A DNA stretch of 15,645 bases from JBGTIS01 sp041745535 (GTDB lineage: Bacteria; Bacteroidota; Bacteroidia; Cytophagales; Cyclobacteriaceae), in the NCBI GenBank assembly GCA_041745535.1, contig JBGTIS010000249.1:1-15645 (forward strand). Direction: 5' to 3'. The notes beneath the pieces are model-generated. The model worked only from the letters and a program-made list of their open reading frames with translations, was not told the DNA's origin and made no database searches. The stretch's first letter is position 1. The number at the start of each line of letters is the position of its first letter. Below, piece by piece: positions 1 to 7,884 of this stretch. Position numbers and translations under genes: made by a program.

Positions 1-2152
1 TCTGTTCCCGGGCTTCTTTCCAGTTTCTTTGCTCGATGGCCTCCCTTACTCCGGGTAAGGTTTTAACGCCATAACCGGTATAAAAACCCGGCGCGTAAAT
101 GGCATGTCTGAACCAGGGTCGCCGGGGCAATCCATTCTCCAACAGCAGGATTTGCTCAGCTTTGTAAATATTTTCATTCAGTTGACTGAGCGCTTTGGGC
201 TTCACTTTTTCCATTTCCTGGAGCTGGTCAACCGCTGATTCCAAAGCGGCCATCGCGTTCTGCAAATCATTGAAATTCAGATAAGGAACAGGTTCTTTGG
301 GAGCCGGGGGGAAATAGGTTTTGGTAGGGTCGGCCGCCTGCACAAACATTTCCGAGTCGAGCATCTTATTTTCTATCTCAGTTTTTTCCCGCATAGCGTC
401 AGTGCCCTTCATTAAATCTTCCAGATAACCATTCACGGTGGTATAAAAGCCCATAAAATCAAAAGGTAAAACTTCCGCATTGGCCAGCCTGAGGGTAATC
501 CTTCCTGCCGTTTGTGCCAGGGTAACCCCATATTCAAATCCAGGATCTTTGAAGCGTCGATAGTGGTCGTACGAATCGTAAATGGAATGGTATTCACCGC
601 CACTGCTTTCACCGCCGAACCCCAGATTAACGGCAGGAATACCCAAATGCTGGATAAAAGGTGTGTAATCAGAACCGGAGCCCAGGGCACCAATTTCTAT
701 CATCTCCGTATTGAAAGTTTTTTCCTTTTCTTCTGTAGAAGGAGCCTGGGTAGCCTTATAAGCTTTCAGTCGATCGAAAACAGAAATACCAGTTTGCGGG
801 TCTTTTACATCTTTGGCTACTTCATTCATCAATTTCTCCAGGGTATGCGATCCCTGGGCATATAAAAAACCCCGGCCATTGCCATCGGTATTGATGTAAG
901 CCACGGCATGTTGCTGAAGTTCATCGGCATGCTGTTCCACCCATTCGGTTGAACCCAGTAAACCCGGTTCCTCCCCATCCCAGGCACAGTAAATCAGGGT
1001 GCGTGCCGGAGGGTATCCCTGCTTCGCCAGCACACCCACCGCACGCGCTTCTTCCATCAGGGCGGCCATGCCACTTACCGGATCTGCGGCGCCATTGACC
1101 CAGGCATCGTGGTGGTTGCCCCTGATTACCCATTCTTCCGGATATTTATTTCCTTCAAAGCGGGCGATCACATTGTACAAGGGTTTGATATCCCAGTTAA
1201 ATGCCAGATTCAGACGAACCTTTGCTGGTCCCGGTCCTATATGGTAGGTAATGGGCAGAGCACCCCGCCATGCCTCGGGTACTACCTGACCGCCCATGGC
1301 TTCCAGCAGTGGTAAGGCATCACCATAAGAAATGGGCAGGACGGGAATTTTCAACAGGTTTTTCGCCTCCGACCTTTCCAAGCGCCGGGCATTTTCAGTA
1401 GCACCCACATTCGGTGTAAGCGGATCGCCAGGATACAGCGGCATATCCAGCACCGAACCACGCTGCACGCCCTGCTCATTTTTGAAAGGCCCTTCCGGAT
1501 ATACATCGCCCCGGGCATACCCATCATCTTCCGGGTCGGAATAAATGATACAGCCAATGGCGCCTTTCTCCTGGGCTACCTTGGGTTTGATGCCGCGCCA
1601 GGAACCACCGTATTTGGCAATTACGATCTTGCCTTTTACGTCAACGCCCAAACTTTCCAGCACTTCATAATCATCGGGAATGCCATAGTTGACAAACACC
1701 AATTCTCCGGTAACATCTCCATCGGCTGAATAGCAGTTATAGGTAGGCAATTGCTCATCTGTCTGACTGGAGGTGGCATCTTCCTTCAAAGCAGGCTCCA
1801 TCAGTTTGGCCGTATATGGTGTGGGAGCCACCAATTGCAACTCACGCACTTTGGGCGTGGGAAACAACACATGGAAAATCTCAATGTTAGCCTCATATCC
1901 CCAGCTTTTAAACTGCTTTTGTATAGATTCCGCATTTTCTTTGTCGAATGGCGAACCTACATGATGCGGGCGGGCCGACATTTCCTTAATGTACCGATCA
2001 ATGTTAGCGGCTTTTATTTGCTGGTCAAATTTTTCTTCTAATGCCTTTTGGTGAGAAACAGGATTATCAGATTTTTTTGGTACCGCAGGATTTTGCGCAA
2101 ACAAATGGAAATGAGATAGCAAAACAAGGCCACAGGCGTATAGTTTAATCAT
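1..2152 (-). CDS. Secreted M28 zinc metallopeptidase, glutamate carboxypeptidase II type (3' end outside window)
   Basis: My translation of the minus strand gives an uninterrupted reading frame from ATG at 2152 to the window edge (717 complete codons). An N-terminal signal peptide ends ...HLFAQ at residue 20. A PA-type domain lies around residues 165-300 (KGKIVIAKYGG). The M28 catalytic core follows, with all co-catalytic zinc ligands in place: H347 in NHHDAW, D357 in AADPVSG, the E394-E395 pair in WDGEEPGLLGS, D423 in INTDG and H522 in EYHSIYD. The spacings match human glutamate carboxypeptidase II (H377, D387, E424/E425, D453, H553) almost residue for residue. A helical dimerisation domain begins near residue 560. 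Family members are about 730-770 residues long, so only a short C-terminus should be missing. The protein probably removes C-terminal residues from peptides in the periplasm; the exact substrate cannot be read from sequence. It is likely transcribed alone from the AT-rich gap at 2153-2387. Confidence 0.93.
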   Translation of the reverse strand, partial: MIKLYACGLVLLSHFHLFAQNPAVPKKSDNPVSHQKALEEKFDQQIKAANIDRYIKEMSARPHHVGSPFDKENAESIQKQFKSWGYEANIEIFHVLFPTPKVRELQLVAPTPYTAKLMEPALKEDATSSQTDEQLPTYNCYSADGDVTGELVFVNYGIPDDYEVLESLGVDVKGKIVIAKYGGSWRGIKPKVAQEKGAIGCIIYSDPEDDGYARGDVYPEGPFKNEQGVQRGSVLDMPLYPGDPLTPNVGATENARRLERSEAKNLLKIPVLPISYGDALPLLEAMGGQVVPEAWRGALPITYHIGPGPAKVRLNLAFNWDIKPLYNVIARFEGNKYPEEWVIRGNHHDAWVNGAADPVSGMAALMEEARAVGVLAKQGYPPARTLIYCAWDGEEPGLLGSTEWVEQHADELQQHAVAYINTDGNGRGFLYAQGSHTLEKLMNEVAKDVKDPQTGISVFDRLKAYKATQAPSTEEKEKTFNTEMIEIGALGSGSDYTPFIQHLGIPAVNLGFGGESSGGEYHSIYDSYDHYRRFKDPGFEYGVTLAQTAGRITLRLANAEVLPFDFMGFYTTVNGYLEDLMKGTDAMREKTEIENKMLDSEMFVQAADPTKTYFPPAPKEPVPYLNFNDLQNAMAALESAVDQLQEMEKVKPKALSQLNENIYKAEQILLLENGLPRRPWFRHAIYAPGFYTGYGVKTLPGVREAIEQRNWKEAREQ

Positions 2153-2387
2153 GAAGTATGTTATTTATGGTATACTATTCTTGAACTACTGCTGTCATCA
2201 GCATTCAGAAGCTCAATATAACGGATACTTAGGGAAACTGTCAAGCACTTCGGAAATGATTATAAAAAAAGAGGAACCATTCATTTACAGAACAATCCCT
2301 CTAATTTATTATCCAATTTATAATCTAATAATTGTGAATATAATAAAATTTTATTCTGATCTTATATTTAATACAAAATAAAAACAA

Positions 2388-3041
2388 CTAAATCATTCCA
2401 ATAGCTGCCAGATCAAATTTCTGTACCGGCTGGTTATGGATGGCAGCCGCGTGCAATGCCCTTTCGGCCTGCAGCATATGGCGATAGTTATGGGCAACAA
2501 GAAACAGAAATGTATCGCCCAGGGGTAATTTAATCAGTTTGCTGATGGAAATGGGGATTTTAATGCTACGTAAATCCACGCCCCTGCTTTGCTGTATCAA
2601 CCTTAACAGCTTTTCCTGCTGGTCGATAAATTCCGCGATTACCTGGTTGCTATCCAGTTCTTTTACCGGCTGGTGATTTTTAGGGGAAGAAATTTTTTTA
2701 GCGGGTTTTCCATTTACTTCGGGCATCATCATTTTAGTAAAATAATTACCAAACCAACTGGCTTTGAAAGTACTATTGTTTTTCAAAGCCCTGGTTCCGG
2801 CCTTTCTGATGCCATTTTCTATGGCGGGTAAATAATAGTTGCCATAACTGTTTAAATGGGCCAGGCATTGGGCGGCACTCCATTTGCCGGGTTCAGGTTG
2901 CCGCAACATAATTTCAGCAGGCAGCCCCTGCCACGCTTCAATGGCTTTATTCAGAAAACTTTCAGTTTGCCCGTACAGTCCGTCTAACAACTGTTGTGTA
3001 TGGTATTGTGTCATTTGTTTTTTTGATACAAAGTACAGCAT
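2388..3041 (-). CDS. DinB-superfamily four-helix-bundle protein
   Basis: This 217-residue protein has the DinB/YfiT-like layout. A helix near the N-terminus contains PGKWSAAQCLAHL, with H62 as the first metal ligand, and the last long helix contains HNYRH, giving H184 and H188. This three-histidine arrangement is the usual metal site of the superfamily. No signal peptide is visible, so it should be cytoplasmic. Bacteroidota genomes carry many such proteins; some family members are thiol-dependent transferases, but most have no known reaction, and none can be assigned here. Start choice is uncertain: ATG at 3041 gives an extra MLYFVSKKQ leader, while ATG at 3014 (MTQYHTQQ) starts closer to the domain. 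Neither has a clear ribosome binding site. The next gene upstream on this strand, the Crp-like gene, lies about 460 bases away, so it is probably its own transcription unit. Confidence 0.85.
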   Translation of the reverse strand: MLYFVSKKQMTQYHTQQLLDGLYGQTESFLNKAIEAWQGLPAEIMLRQPEPGKWSAAQCLAHLNSYGNYYLPAIENGIRKAGTRALKNNSTFKASWFGNYFTKMMMPEVNGKPAKKISSPKNHQPVKELDSNQVIAEFIDQQEKLLRLIQQSRGVDLRSIKIPISISKLIKLPLGDTFLFLVAHNYRHMLQAERALHAAAIHNQPVQKFDLAAIGMI

Positions 3042-3502
3042 TCCAGTTGTATAAAATGTTGGTGCGGACCAAGCTTTTTTGTGTTACCAGGTATATTCCG
3101 TTTGAAGGTGATTGTCAGCGATACGAAGCCGAAGCACTGGTGCTGTGTGTCGGTTGCTAAAGAAATTGGGTAGATTAGTTGCTTCCCGGTAGTTAACTTT
3201 TATAATTTGAATGCAGATGATGGACTTACATCGGCAGGGTTTCGACGACTGACGAAAGCTTCCTAACTTCGGTGAAGACATTTGTTTTTATAACCTTATT
3301 TGATGGAAGGAAAGGTGCTGGGATTAGTTTGGCATAATTGTATGTTTTCCAGTAGACAGACGCGGTTACCGCTGGTATTAGTTGTGTAATGAAATCATAA
3401 CATATTTAATACTCAATGTTCAAGGCTCAACGCTCAATTACACCATGAACCATGTTTATGGAATTGAGCATTGAATATTGAGAATTTAGCGATTAATTTT
3501 AA
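3042..3502. other. Intergenic stretch, no convincing gene; right part is repeat
   Basis: The 461 bases between the DinB-like gene and the end of the Crp-like gene hold no gene I can support. A 65-codon open frame on the minus strand (3084-3281) has cysteine- and arginine-rich composition and no recognisable family; it may be decayed sequence. From 3382 on, the stretch consists of the dispersed repeat described separately. Confidence 0.6.
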
Positions 3503-3560
3503 CTATAAGCCGCGGTAGGTTTCATTCGCTTCGGCGATCCGATTGAAAAAGATATGCGAT
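3382..3560 (-). repeat. Dispersed repeat, copy A (hairpin plus regulator-tail sequence)
   Basis: This copy matches copy B at 15247-15425 along its whole length with small gaps. One block of 35 bases is identical (3447-3481 versus 15308-15342), as are 18 bases GTGTAATGAAATCATAAC at the outer end. It contains an imperfect hairpin. The left arm (3412-3439) is built of short units like CTCAATG/CTCAACG, and the right arm (3462-3482) reads AATTGAGCATTGAATATTGA; the loop is 22 bases. The left arm has one extra seven-base unit relative to the right arm. The half nearest 3503-3560 overlaps the last 18-19 codons of the Crp-like gene. The strand is given relative to that coding part. Confidence 0.85.
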
Positions 3561-4111
3561 ATGGGATCCAGGCCCAGGTAAGAAGCCAGGTATTTGTGGG
3601 GAATGAGCCGGAGGATATGCGGACTTCGGGTGAGCAGGGTTCTGAATTTCTCTTCGACTGAATATACCTGCGATTCGATTAGCCGCTCCAGTACGCCAGC
3701 CAGAATATGGCTGAGGTACACACGGATAAGGGTTTCAAAGTTATGGTGCTTTTGCATCAGCTGTTGTACCTGGGCATGGGTGGTTCGCAGGAACCGGCTT
3801 TGGGTCAGGGTTTCAAAATAATACCGGGAAGGCGTTTGTAATAAAAAAGAATCGGCTACCCCGCCGAAGGAATATGGATACATGAATACCAGGGTGGCTT
3901 CTTTGTCGTGGTGCAGGGCAAAAGCCCGCTGCACGCCTTCGGTAACAAAATATAAATACCTTTCCGTGTCACCCGAGGCGGTTAAAATCACTTTTCGTTT
4001 GGCCTGAAAATGTTGCCAGATGCCCGCAAACTCATACCATTCCGCCTCAGATAGCGGATGAATGGCATTGATATTTTTTCGTAATTCTGAAAGCGATGCT
4101 GATACGTCCAC
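3503..4111 (-). CDS. Crp/Fnr-family transcription regulator with repeat-derived C-terminus
   Basis: The 202-residue protein has a cyclic-nucleotide-binding-like beta-roll at about residues 25-115 (YLYFVTEGVQRAF, FGGVADSFL), a long dimerisation helix (about 115-150) and a short C-terminal helix-turn-helix beginning at IPHKYLASYLGLDP (170-183). This is the usual shape of the numerous small Crp-like regulators of Bacteroidota, which normally continue as ...TPETLSRIRKK. Here the recognition helix and tail instead read ISHIFFNRIAEANETYRGL, and exactly this part is shared at DNA level with two other places in the window. The start codon is GTG at 4111: an in-frame TGA lies about 12 bases upstream and no nearby in-frame ATG exists. 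It follows the MBL/beta-CASP gene by 105 bases on the same strand and could be co-transcribed. The ligand and targets are unknown; whether it still binds DNA normally is open. Confidence 0.85.
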   Translation of the reverse strand: MDVSASLSELRKNINAIHPLSEAEWYEFAGIWQHFQAKRKVILTASGDTERYLYFVTEGVQRAFALHHDKEATLVFMYPYSFGGVADSFLLQTPSRYYFETLTQSRFLRTTHAQVQQLMQKHHNFETLIRVYLSHILAGVLERLIESQVYSVEEKFRTLLTRSPHILRLIPHKYLASYLGLDPISHIFFNRIAEANETYRGL

Positions 4112-4216
4112 AGTTAGGTTTCAGGGTATGCGGTAGATAAAAGTTCAGAAGGCTAATCATTTGAATGTAACGTGACTGCCTGTTGTTCAGGTTTTTTTCG
4201 TCTTCCCGTTAAAGCA

Positions 4217-5620
4217 TCAGATTCCTTCAAACAAAGAATACGATTCCAGATAATCGGGCACGGTTACATTGTTCCAGGATAATTCTGTGGTCAGGGTTTC
4301 GGCAAAGGCCGTGGCACTTTCCAGTTCACCATGTACCACAAAGGTCTTTTTTGGCGGTCTTTTAAAGTTATTGACCCATTGCAGCAGTTCCAGTTTATCG
4401 GCATGTCCGGATAAACCTTCTATCTTCCTTACATGGCACCGAACGGGCACCTGTTTTCCAAAAATCTTGATGGTAGGGTTCCCTTCCAGAATTTTCCTGC
4501 CCCGGGTACCTTCAGCCTGATACCCTACAAACAACAGGGTATCGTTTTCATTGGGTAACCGATGGATTAAATGGTGCAGGATTCTGCCCCCGGCGCACAT
4601 GCCACTGGCCGAAATGATAATGGCATTTTCCTTTACGTCGTTAATGGCTTTGGACGATTCCCGGCTTCTGCAATATTTTACCTGGGGATAATCGAACACG
4701 GAGGTCTGGTTTTCCAGATCCTGTTCGCGCAGTTTGTGGTAAGGAAAGTATTTTTTATACAATCCGGTTACACTAATGGCCATCGGGCTGTCGATGTAAA
4801 TGGTGGCGGTAGGGATATCCCCCATTTCCATCAGTTCCCGCAGGTAATAAATCAACGTTTGGGTGCGGCCCACGGCAAAAGCCGGAATAACCACACAACC
4901 CTGGTGCTGGAAGGTTTCGCTCACCACATTACCCAGTTGCCGGGCCGGAAATTCATTCAAAGTATCGCGGTTGCCATAGGTAGATTCAATAAAAAGAATA
5001 TCGGCATAAGGCGCGGACACCGGATCGCGCAGTATGGGATGATTGTACCTTCCCAGGTCTCCGGAGAAGATAATGGTTTTTTCCTGAACAGGTCCGTTGA
5101 TGATCATTTCCACCAAAGCGGCGCCCAGGATATGACCTGCATTGTGAAATTTGACCCGTACCGTATCGTGAATCATAACATCTTCATCAAATTCAAAAGG
5201 GCGAAGCAGGTTCAGTACCTGTTCGGCATCGTGGGTATAATACAGCGGTAATGGAGGATGGTGTTTGGAAAAGCCTTCTTTCGCGGCAAAGGCGGCTTCT
5301 TCTTCCTGCAATTTGGCGGCATCCAGCAGCAGTATTTCAGCCAAACCCGCTGTGGCACTGGTACAATACACCGGACCGTTAAATCCCTGCCGTACCAAAC
5401 TGGGCAGATAGCCGGTATGGTCGATGTGGGCATGGGTAATTACAACGGCGTTGATGGTGGCGGGGTCTACCGGAAATTCGTCCCAGTTTCGTTCGCGTAA
5501 TTCTTTCAGCCCCTGGAACATACCGCAATCTACCATTACGGTAAAGGTGCCGATTGATAAAAGATACTTTGAACCGGTTACGGATTGGGCAGCGCCTAAA
5601 AATTTTACCTGAACGTCCAT
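4217..5620 (-). CDS. MBL-fold / beta-CASP RNA-processing hydrolase
   Basis: This 467-residue protein has the full set of motifs of the RNA-metabolising metallo-beta-lactamase family. They are HAHIDH (H63, H65, D67, H68), H163 in NAGHILGA, D188 in FSGDLG, the beta-CASP segment with ESTYGNR (212-218), PAFAVGRTQ (246-254) and YIDSPM (275-280), the SASGMCAGGR block (337-346), SGHAD (404-408, H406) and a C-terminal RMMBL part with VVHGE (428-432). These residues bind two zinc ions and cut phosphodiester bonds; relatives are archaeal/bacterial CPSF73-like exo- or endoribonucleases. No signal peptide is present, so it acts in the cytoplasm. Length and motif order are normal. It lies 78 bases after the outer-membrane barrel gene on the same strand and precedes the Crp-like regulator. 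Substrate RNA is not known. Confidence 0.94.
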   Translation of the reverse strand: MDVQVKFLGAAQSVTGSKYLLSIGTFTVMVDCGMFQGLKELRERNWDEFPVDPATINAVVITHAHIDHTGYLPSLVRQGFNGPVYCTSATAGLAEILLLDAAKLQEEEAAFAAKEGFSKHHPPLPLYYTHDAEQVLNLLRPFEFDEDVMIHDTVRVKFHNAGHILGAALVEMIINGPVQEKTIIFSGDLGRYNHPILRDPVSAPYADILFIESTYGNRDTLNEFPARQLGNVVSETFQHQGCVVIPAFAVGRTQTLIYYLRELMEMGDIPTATIYIDSPMAISVTGLYKKYFPYHKLREQDLENQTSVFDYPQVKYCRSRESSKAINDVKENAIIISASGMCAGGRILHHLIHRLPNENDTLLFVGYQAEGTRGRKILEGNPTIKIFGKQVPVRCHVRKIEGLSGHADKLELLQWVNNFKRPPKKTFVVHGELESATAFAETLTTELSWNNVTVPDYLESYSLFEGI

Positions 5621-5698
5621 GGGTTAATAGGTTTTTCCTGAAAGTTTCTATAGTTATAAAGGTAAACAGAAAATTGAAATCAGGAAATGTTTGGTAGA

Positions 5699-6403
5699 CT
5701 AAAGCTTCCGTACAAAACGGAATCCAACGCCTACAGAATTCAGATATCGGTTCGCGGCGAAAAATGTATCATGCAAGGGAGTTAATAAAGCTTTGGATTG
5801 CAGCTCGATGCCGACTGCCGTTTTTTCATCTGCTTTTAAAGACAGTCCCCATCCCAGTAAAAATCCCCAGTTGTAGATGCGATTGTTGAGCAGATAAGGT
5901 TTTTTCAGCATCCGCAAGTCCTCTTCACTGATTTCACCGGATTTGATGGCGACATTAATATTTGAATTCAGTATTACCGCGTTGATCATCCCAAAAATAG
6001 GATACGTTTCAAACTTTTTATGGTCAACCACTTTATAGTTGATAAAAAAAGGAACTTCCAGGTAATCCTGCACAAAATCTATGGAATTAGCCGGATTGAG
6101 GTTCTGATTATCAAAAGTTCCGGGCAAATTGGTATTACCAAATCCCTTTTGAGAATAAAAAACGCCCGATCCGATTTTAAAGCGGGTATTGATTTCTTTT
6201 TTAATATCGATCCCAAAATCAAAGGAATGGATAGGCCTTTCCGCTAACTGAATGGTAGCAACGCGGGGATTGTTACCAGGATTATCGCCGGGAAAACGGT
6301 AAGAAACAGAGGGAATCACATTGATCCCGATCTCAATATATTGTGCATGAAGGGAAAACACCACCAACCAATAAGTAACTACCAGTAAAGCTCTGACCAC
6401 CAT
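5699..6403 (-). CDS. PorT-like outer-membrane beta-barrel protein
   Basis: The 234-residue product starts with a signal peptide (ALLVVTYWLVVFSLHA, cleavage expected before Q21). The mature part is made of alternating hydrophobic and polar strands separated by turns (IEIGINVIPSVSYRF, RFKIGSGVFYSQKGFG, YLEVPFFINYKV, WGFLLGWGLSLKA, SVGVGFRFV). The strand pattern and the aromatic C-terminus GFRFVRKL suit an eight-stranded outer-membrane barrel of the PorT/OmpA-like type that is abundant in Bacteroidota. A structural or small-molecule permeability role is possible; no specific ligand can be inferred. About 78 bases separate it from the MBL/beta-CASP gene downstream, and it is preceded by 326 bases containing repeats, so it may head a short transcription unit. 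Confidence 0.8.
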   Translation of the reverse strand: MVVRALLVVTYWLVVFSLHAQYIEIGINVIPSVSYRFPGDNPGNNPRVATIQLAERPIHSFDFGIDIKKEINTRFKIGSGVFYSQKGFGNTNLPGTFDNQNLNPANSIDFVQDYLEVPFFINYKVVDHKKFETYPIFGMINAVILNSNINVAIKSGEISEEDLRMLKKPYLLNNRIYNWGFLLGWGLSLKADEKTAVGIELQSKALLTPLHDTFFAANRYLNSVGVGFRFVRKL

Positions 6404-6500
6404 ATCTTAAATAATTTTTCCTACAACAATATAAGATTTTTTTAACGATATATGGAAATAACTTCCGATTTATCTATGTGCGCACGGTCGTGAAATTGCC

Positions 6501-6519
6501 GGGAGTTGGGAGTTGGGGG
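6501..6519. repeat. Short G-rich tandem repeat (GGGAGTT units)
   Basis: Two and a half units of the heptamer GGGAGTT end in a run of five G and then a T tract. It directly precedes repeat copy C. Its period of seven bases is the same as that of the CTCAAYG-like units in copies A and B, although the unit sequence differs. Confidence 0.6.
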
Positions 6520-6527
6520 TTTTTCTT

Positions 6528-6615
6528 CCTTATCCTGTCGCGTATCTTTTTCAATGGGATCGCCGAAGCGAATGGAGCATAACGCCGCTTTAAAATTCAA
6601 CAATATTGAGCATTA
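6528..6615 (+). repeat. Dispersed repeat, copy C (partial, opposite orientation)
   Basis: On the plus strand this segment shares with copy B, read on the minus strand, the run from CCTTATCC through TCGCGTATCTTTTTCAAT to GAAGCGAATGGAGC and GCTT with few substitutions. It can be read as LILSRIFFNGIAEANGA followed by a stop at about 6580. After that only a shortened remnant of the hairpin arm remains (CAATATTGAGCATT, 6601-6614). No open frame upstream joins it to a regulator domain, so it is not a functional gene end here. Confidence 0.75.
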
Positions 6616-6729
6616 TTAAATGAGTTATATTAGACCTTATTTTGAAAAAGTTATGAAATTGGATATATAATATTCTGATTATGAAAAACAGAAATAATAT
6701 ACCTTTTTTCAGAAGCTATATCGGATAAT

Positions 6730-7884
6730 CTATTTTACCAATTGATACACCTCGCTTCCGGCTAACAAAAAACAACCTAATCCAAAATCCTCTAAATCAG
6801 GTGTGCCCTCGTAAGTTACGGGCTGACCATCTTCCGGCTCTTCTCCGGTTCCCTGTATGAACCCTAATGATCCATCAGTGTGCAGGGCATCGGTTACCAT
6901 TCCATGCCAGGCTTTGGTGATGGCCGACAAATATTTTTGTTTTGCTAACAACCCATTGTTAACGCCCCAGGCCATGCCATACACAAACAAGGCGGTGGCG
7001 GTTAATTCCTTACCGCCATAGTGGGTAGGATCGTGCAGGCTTACGTTCCAGAATCCATCATTCCTTTGAATGGGTAGCAGGGCGGCGGCCATTTCCTGAA
7101 AAATGTACTGGTATTCAGAGCGATGGGGATCATTTTCCGGGAGGATTTCCAACACACCTGCCAGGGCAGCCAGTACCCAGCCATTCCCTCTTGCCCAGTA
7201 ACAGTCCTTCCCATTAGGTTCGGCATAGGGCGGATCATACTCATCGTTGTACCACCACAAATGGTCTTCCGGATTGTACAATCCATTCTCACCCACCTTA
7301 ATTTTTGTATAATTAAAAAGCGCGTGCATTTTTTCAAAGTAAGTGGCTTTGTTGTATAAAACTCCCAGCCGCGCGAACACCGGCATGGCCATGGGTAAGG
7401 CATCGATGCTGTTCCAGTCATCCACTTCCTCACTATTTACCATATTGTCAATAGATGCTTTAATTTCTTCAATCCTTTCCAGTTTCCGGTCCAGGTAAAA
7501 AAGATCAATATAAGTTTGGCCGCATGCCTGGTTTTCCGCTTTTCGGGTTTCCGGTCCGCCGATCAGGCTCCAGTCATTTTTCTCACCCCATTGTACGGCG
7601 TATTCGTAGTATTTTTTTTCCTTATCAATACCATAAAGCGCCATTAATCCTTCATAGTACACGGCCCTTGTCCAGAAGTTGCCGGGATGGGTGTTATCAG
7701 CCGCGATTTCCTTTCCCGGATCGGGGTATTTCGCCATGAAATAATTATTTGCCAGGCGCATGGTTCGCGAAATCTCTTTCTTTTTAGGCAAATCCTGGGC
7801 GGTGAGCCTTTCTGAAATACCTATAAGCAGAAACAACAAGCTGAGAAAGAATTGACCCAGTTTTTTTGTGTGCATGGCCTTCAT
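6730..7884 (-). CDS. Secreted glycoside hydrolase, family 88/105 type (unsaturated rhamnogalacturonyl/glucuronyl hydrolase)
   Basis: The 384-residue protein has a signal peptide (FFLSLLFLLIGI..., cleavage near residue 30 after TAQ) and an alpha/alpha six-barrel sequence. Recognisable family blocks are NFWTRAVYYEGLMALY (69-84), ENQACGQTYIDLFY (117-130), DDWNSIDALPMAMPVFARLG (155-174), WWYNDEYDP (210-218) and WARGNGW (230-236). D161 is the probable general acid by comparison with YteR-like enzymes, which hydrate the double bond of unsaturated uronic acids left at the end of oligosaccharides by polysaccharide lyases. The predicted location is periplasmic or surface. It diverges from the large haem lipoprotein gene across an 88-base gap, which may share control. 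ATG at 7884 or the one three codons later could be the start. No lyase or SusC/SusD pair is visible in the window, so the polysaccharide is unknown. Confidence 0.88.
   Translation of the reverse strand: MKAMHTKKLGQFFLSLLFLLIGISERLTAQDLPKKKEISRTMRLANNYFMAKYPDPGKEIAADNTHPGNFWTRAVYYEGLMALYGIDKEKKYYEYAVQWGEKNDWSLIGGPETRKAENQACGQTYIDLFYLDRKLERIEEIKASIDNMVNSEEVDDWNSIDALPMAMPVFARLGVLYNKATYFEKMHALFNYTKIKVGENGLYNPEDHLWWYNDEYDPPYAEPNGKDCYWARGNGWVLAALAGVLEILPENDPHRSEYQYIFQEMAAALLPIQRNDGFWNVSLHDPTHYGGKELTATALFVYGMAWGVNNGLLAKQKYLSAITKAWHGMVTDALHTDGSLGFIQGTGEEPEDGQPVTYEGTPDLEDFGLGCFLLAGSEVYQLVK

Larger units (their letters stand above)
6404..6729. other. Intergenic stretch with GGGAGTT tandem units and repeat copy C
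   Basis: No gene is visible in these 326 bases. From about 6404 to 6480 the sequence is AT-rich and should hold the promoter of the barrel gene. It is followed by a short G-rich tandem repeat and then the third, partial copy of the dispersed repeat. From 6616 to 6729 it is AT-rich again with no clear signal. Confidence 0.7.

Noticed and set aside
2342..2355. Perfect 14-bp palindrome AATAAAATTTTATT
   Set aside because: It consists only of A and T in an AT-rich gap and lacks GC pairs for a terminator; expected by chance.
2151..2381. Plus-strand open frame of 76 codons between the M28 and DinB-like genes
   Set aside because: It overlaps the start of the M28 gene, has very AT-biased codons and no family resemblance; it is most likely intergenic DNA holding the M28 promoter.
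3084..3281. Minus-strand open frame of 65 codons
   Set aside because: No start signal, no recognisable domain, and unusual composition; not enough to call a gene.
3412..3482. Possible CRISPR-like array because of short repeated units
   Set aside because: Units are seven bases long and contiguous, there are no spacers, and no cas genes are present.
4180..4199. Hairpin CCTG-TTGTT-CAGG followed by seven T on the plus strand
   Set aside because: The T tract is on the plus strand, where no gene ends nearby; the stem is only 4 bp. It cannot terminate the minus-strand genes in this orientation.
4571..5251. 226-codon plus-strand frame opposite the MBL/beta-CASP gene
   Set aside because: The minus-strand protein has a complete set of catalytic motifs; the opposite frame is a codon-bias shadow without family features.
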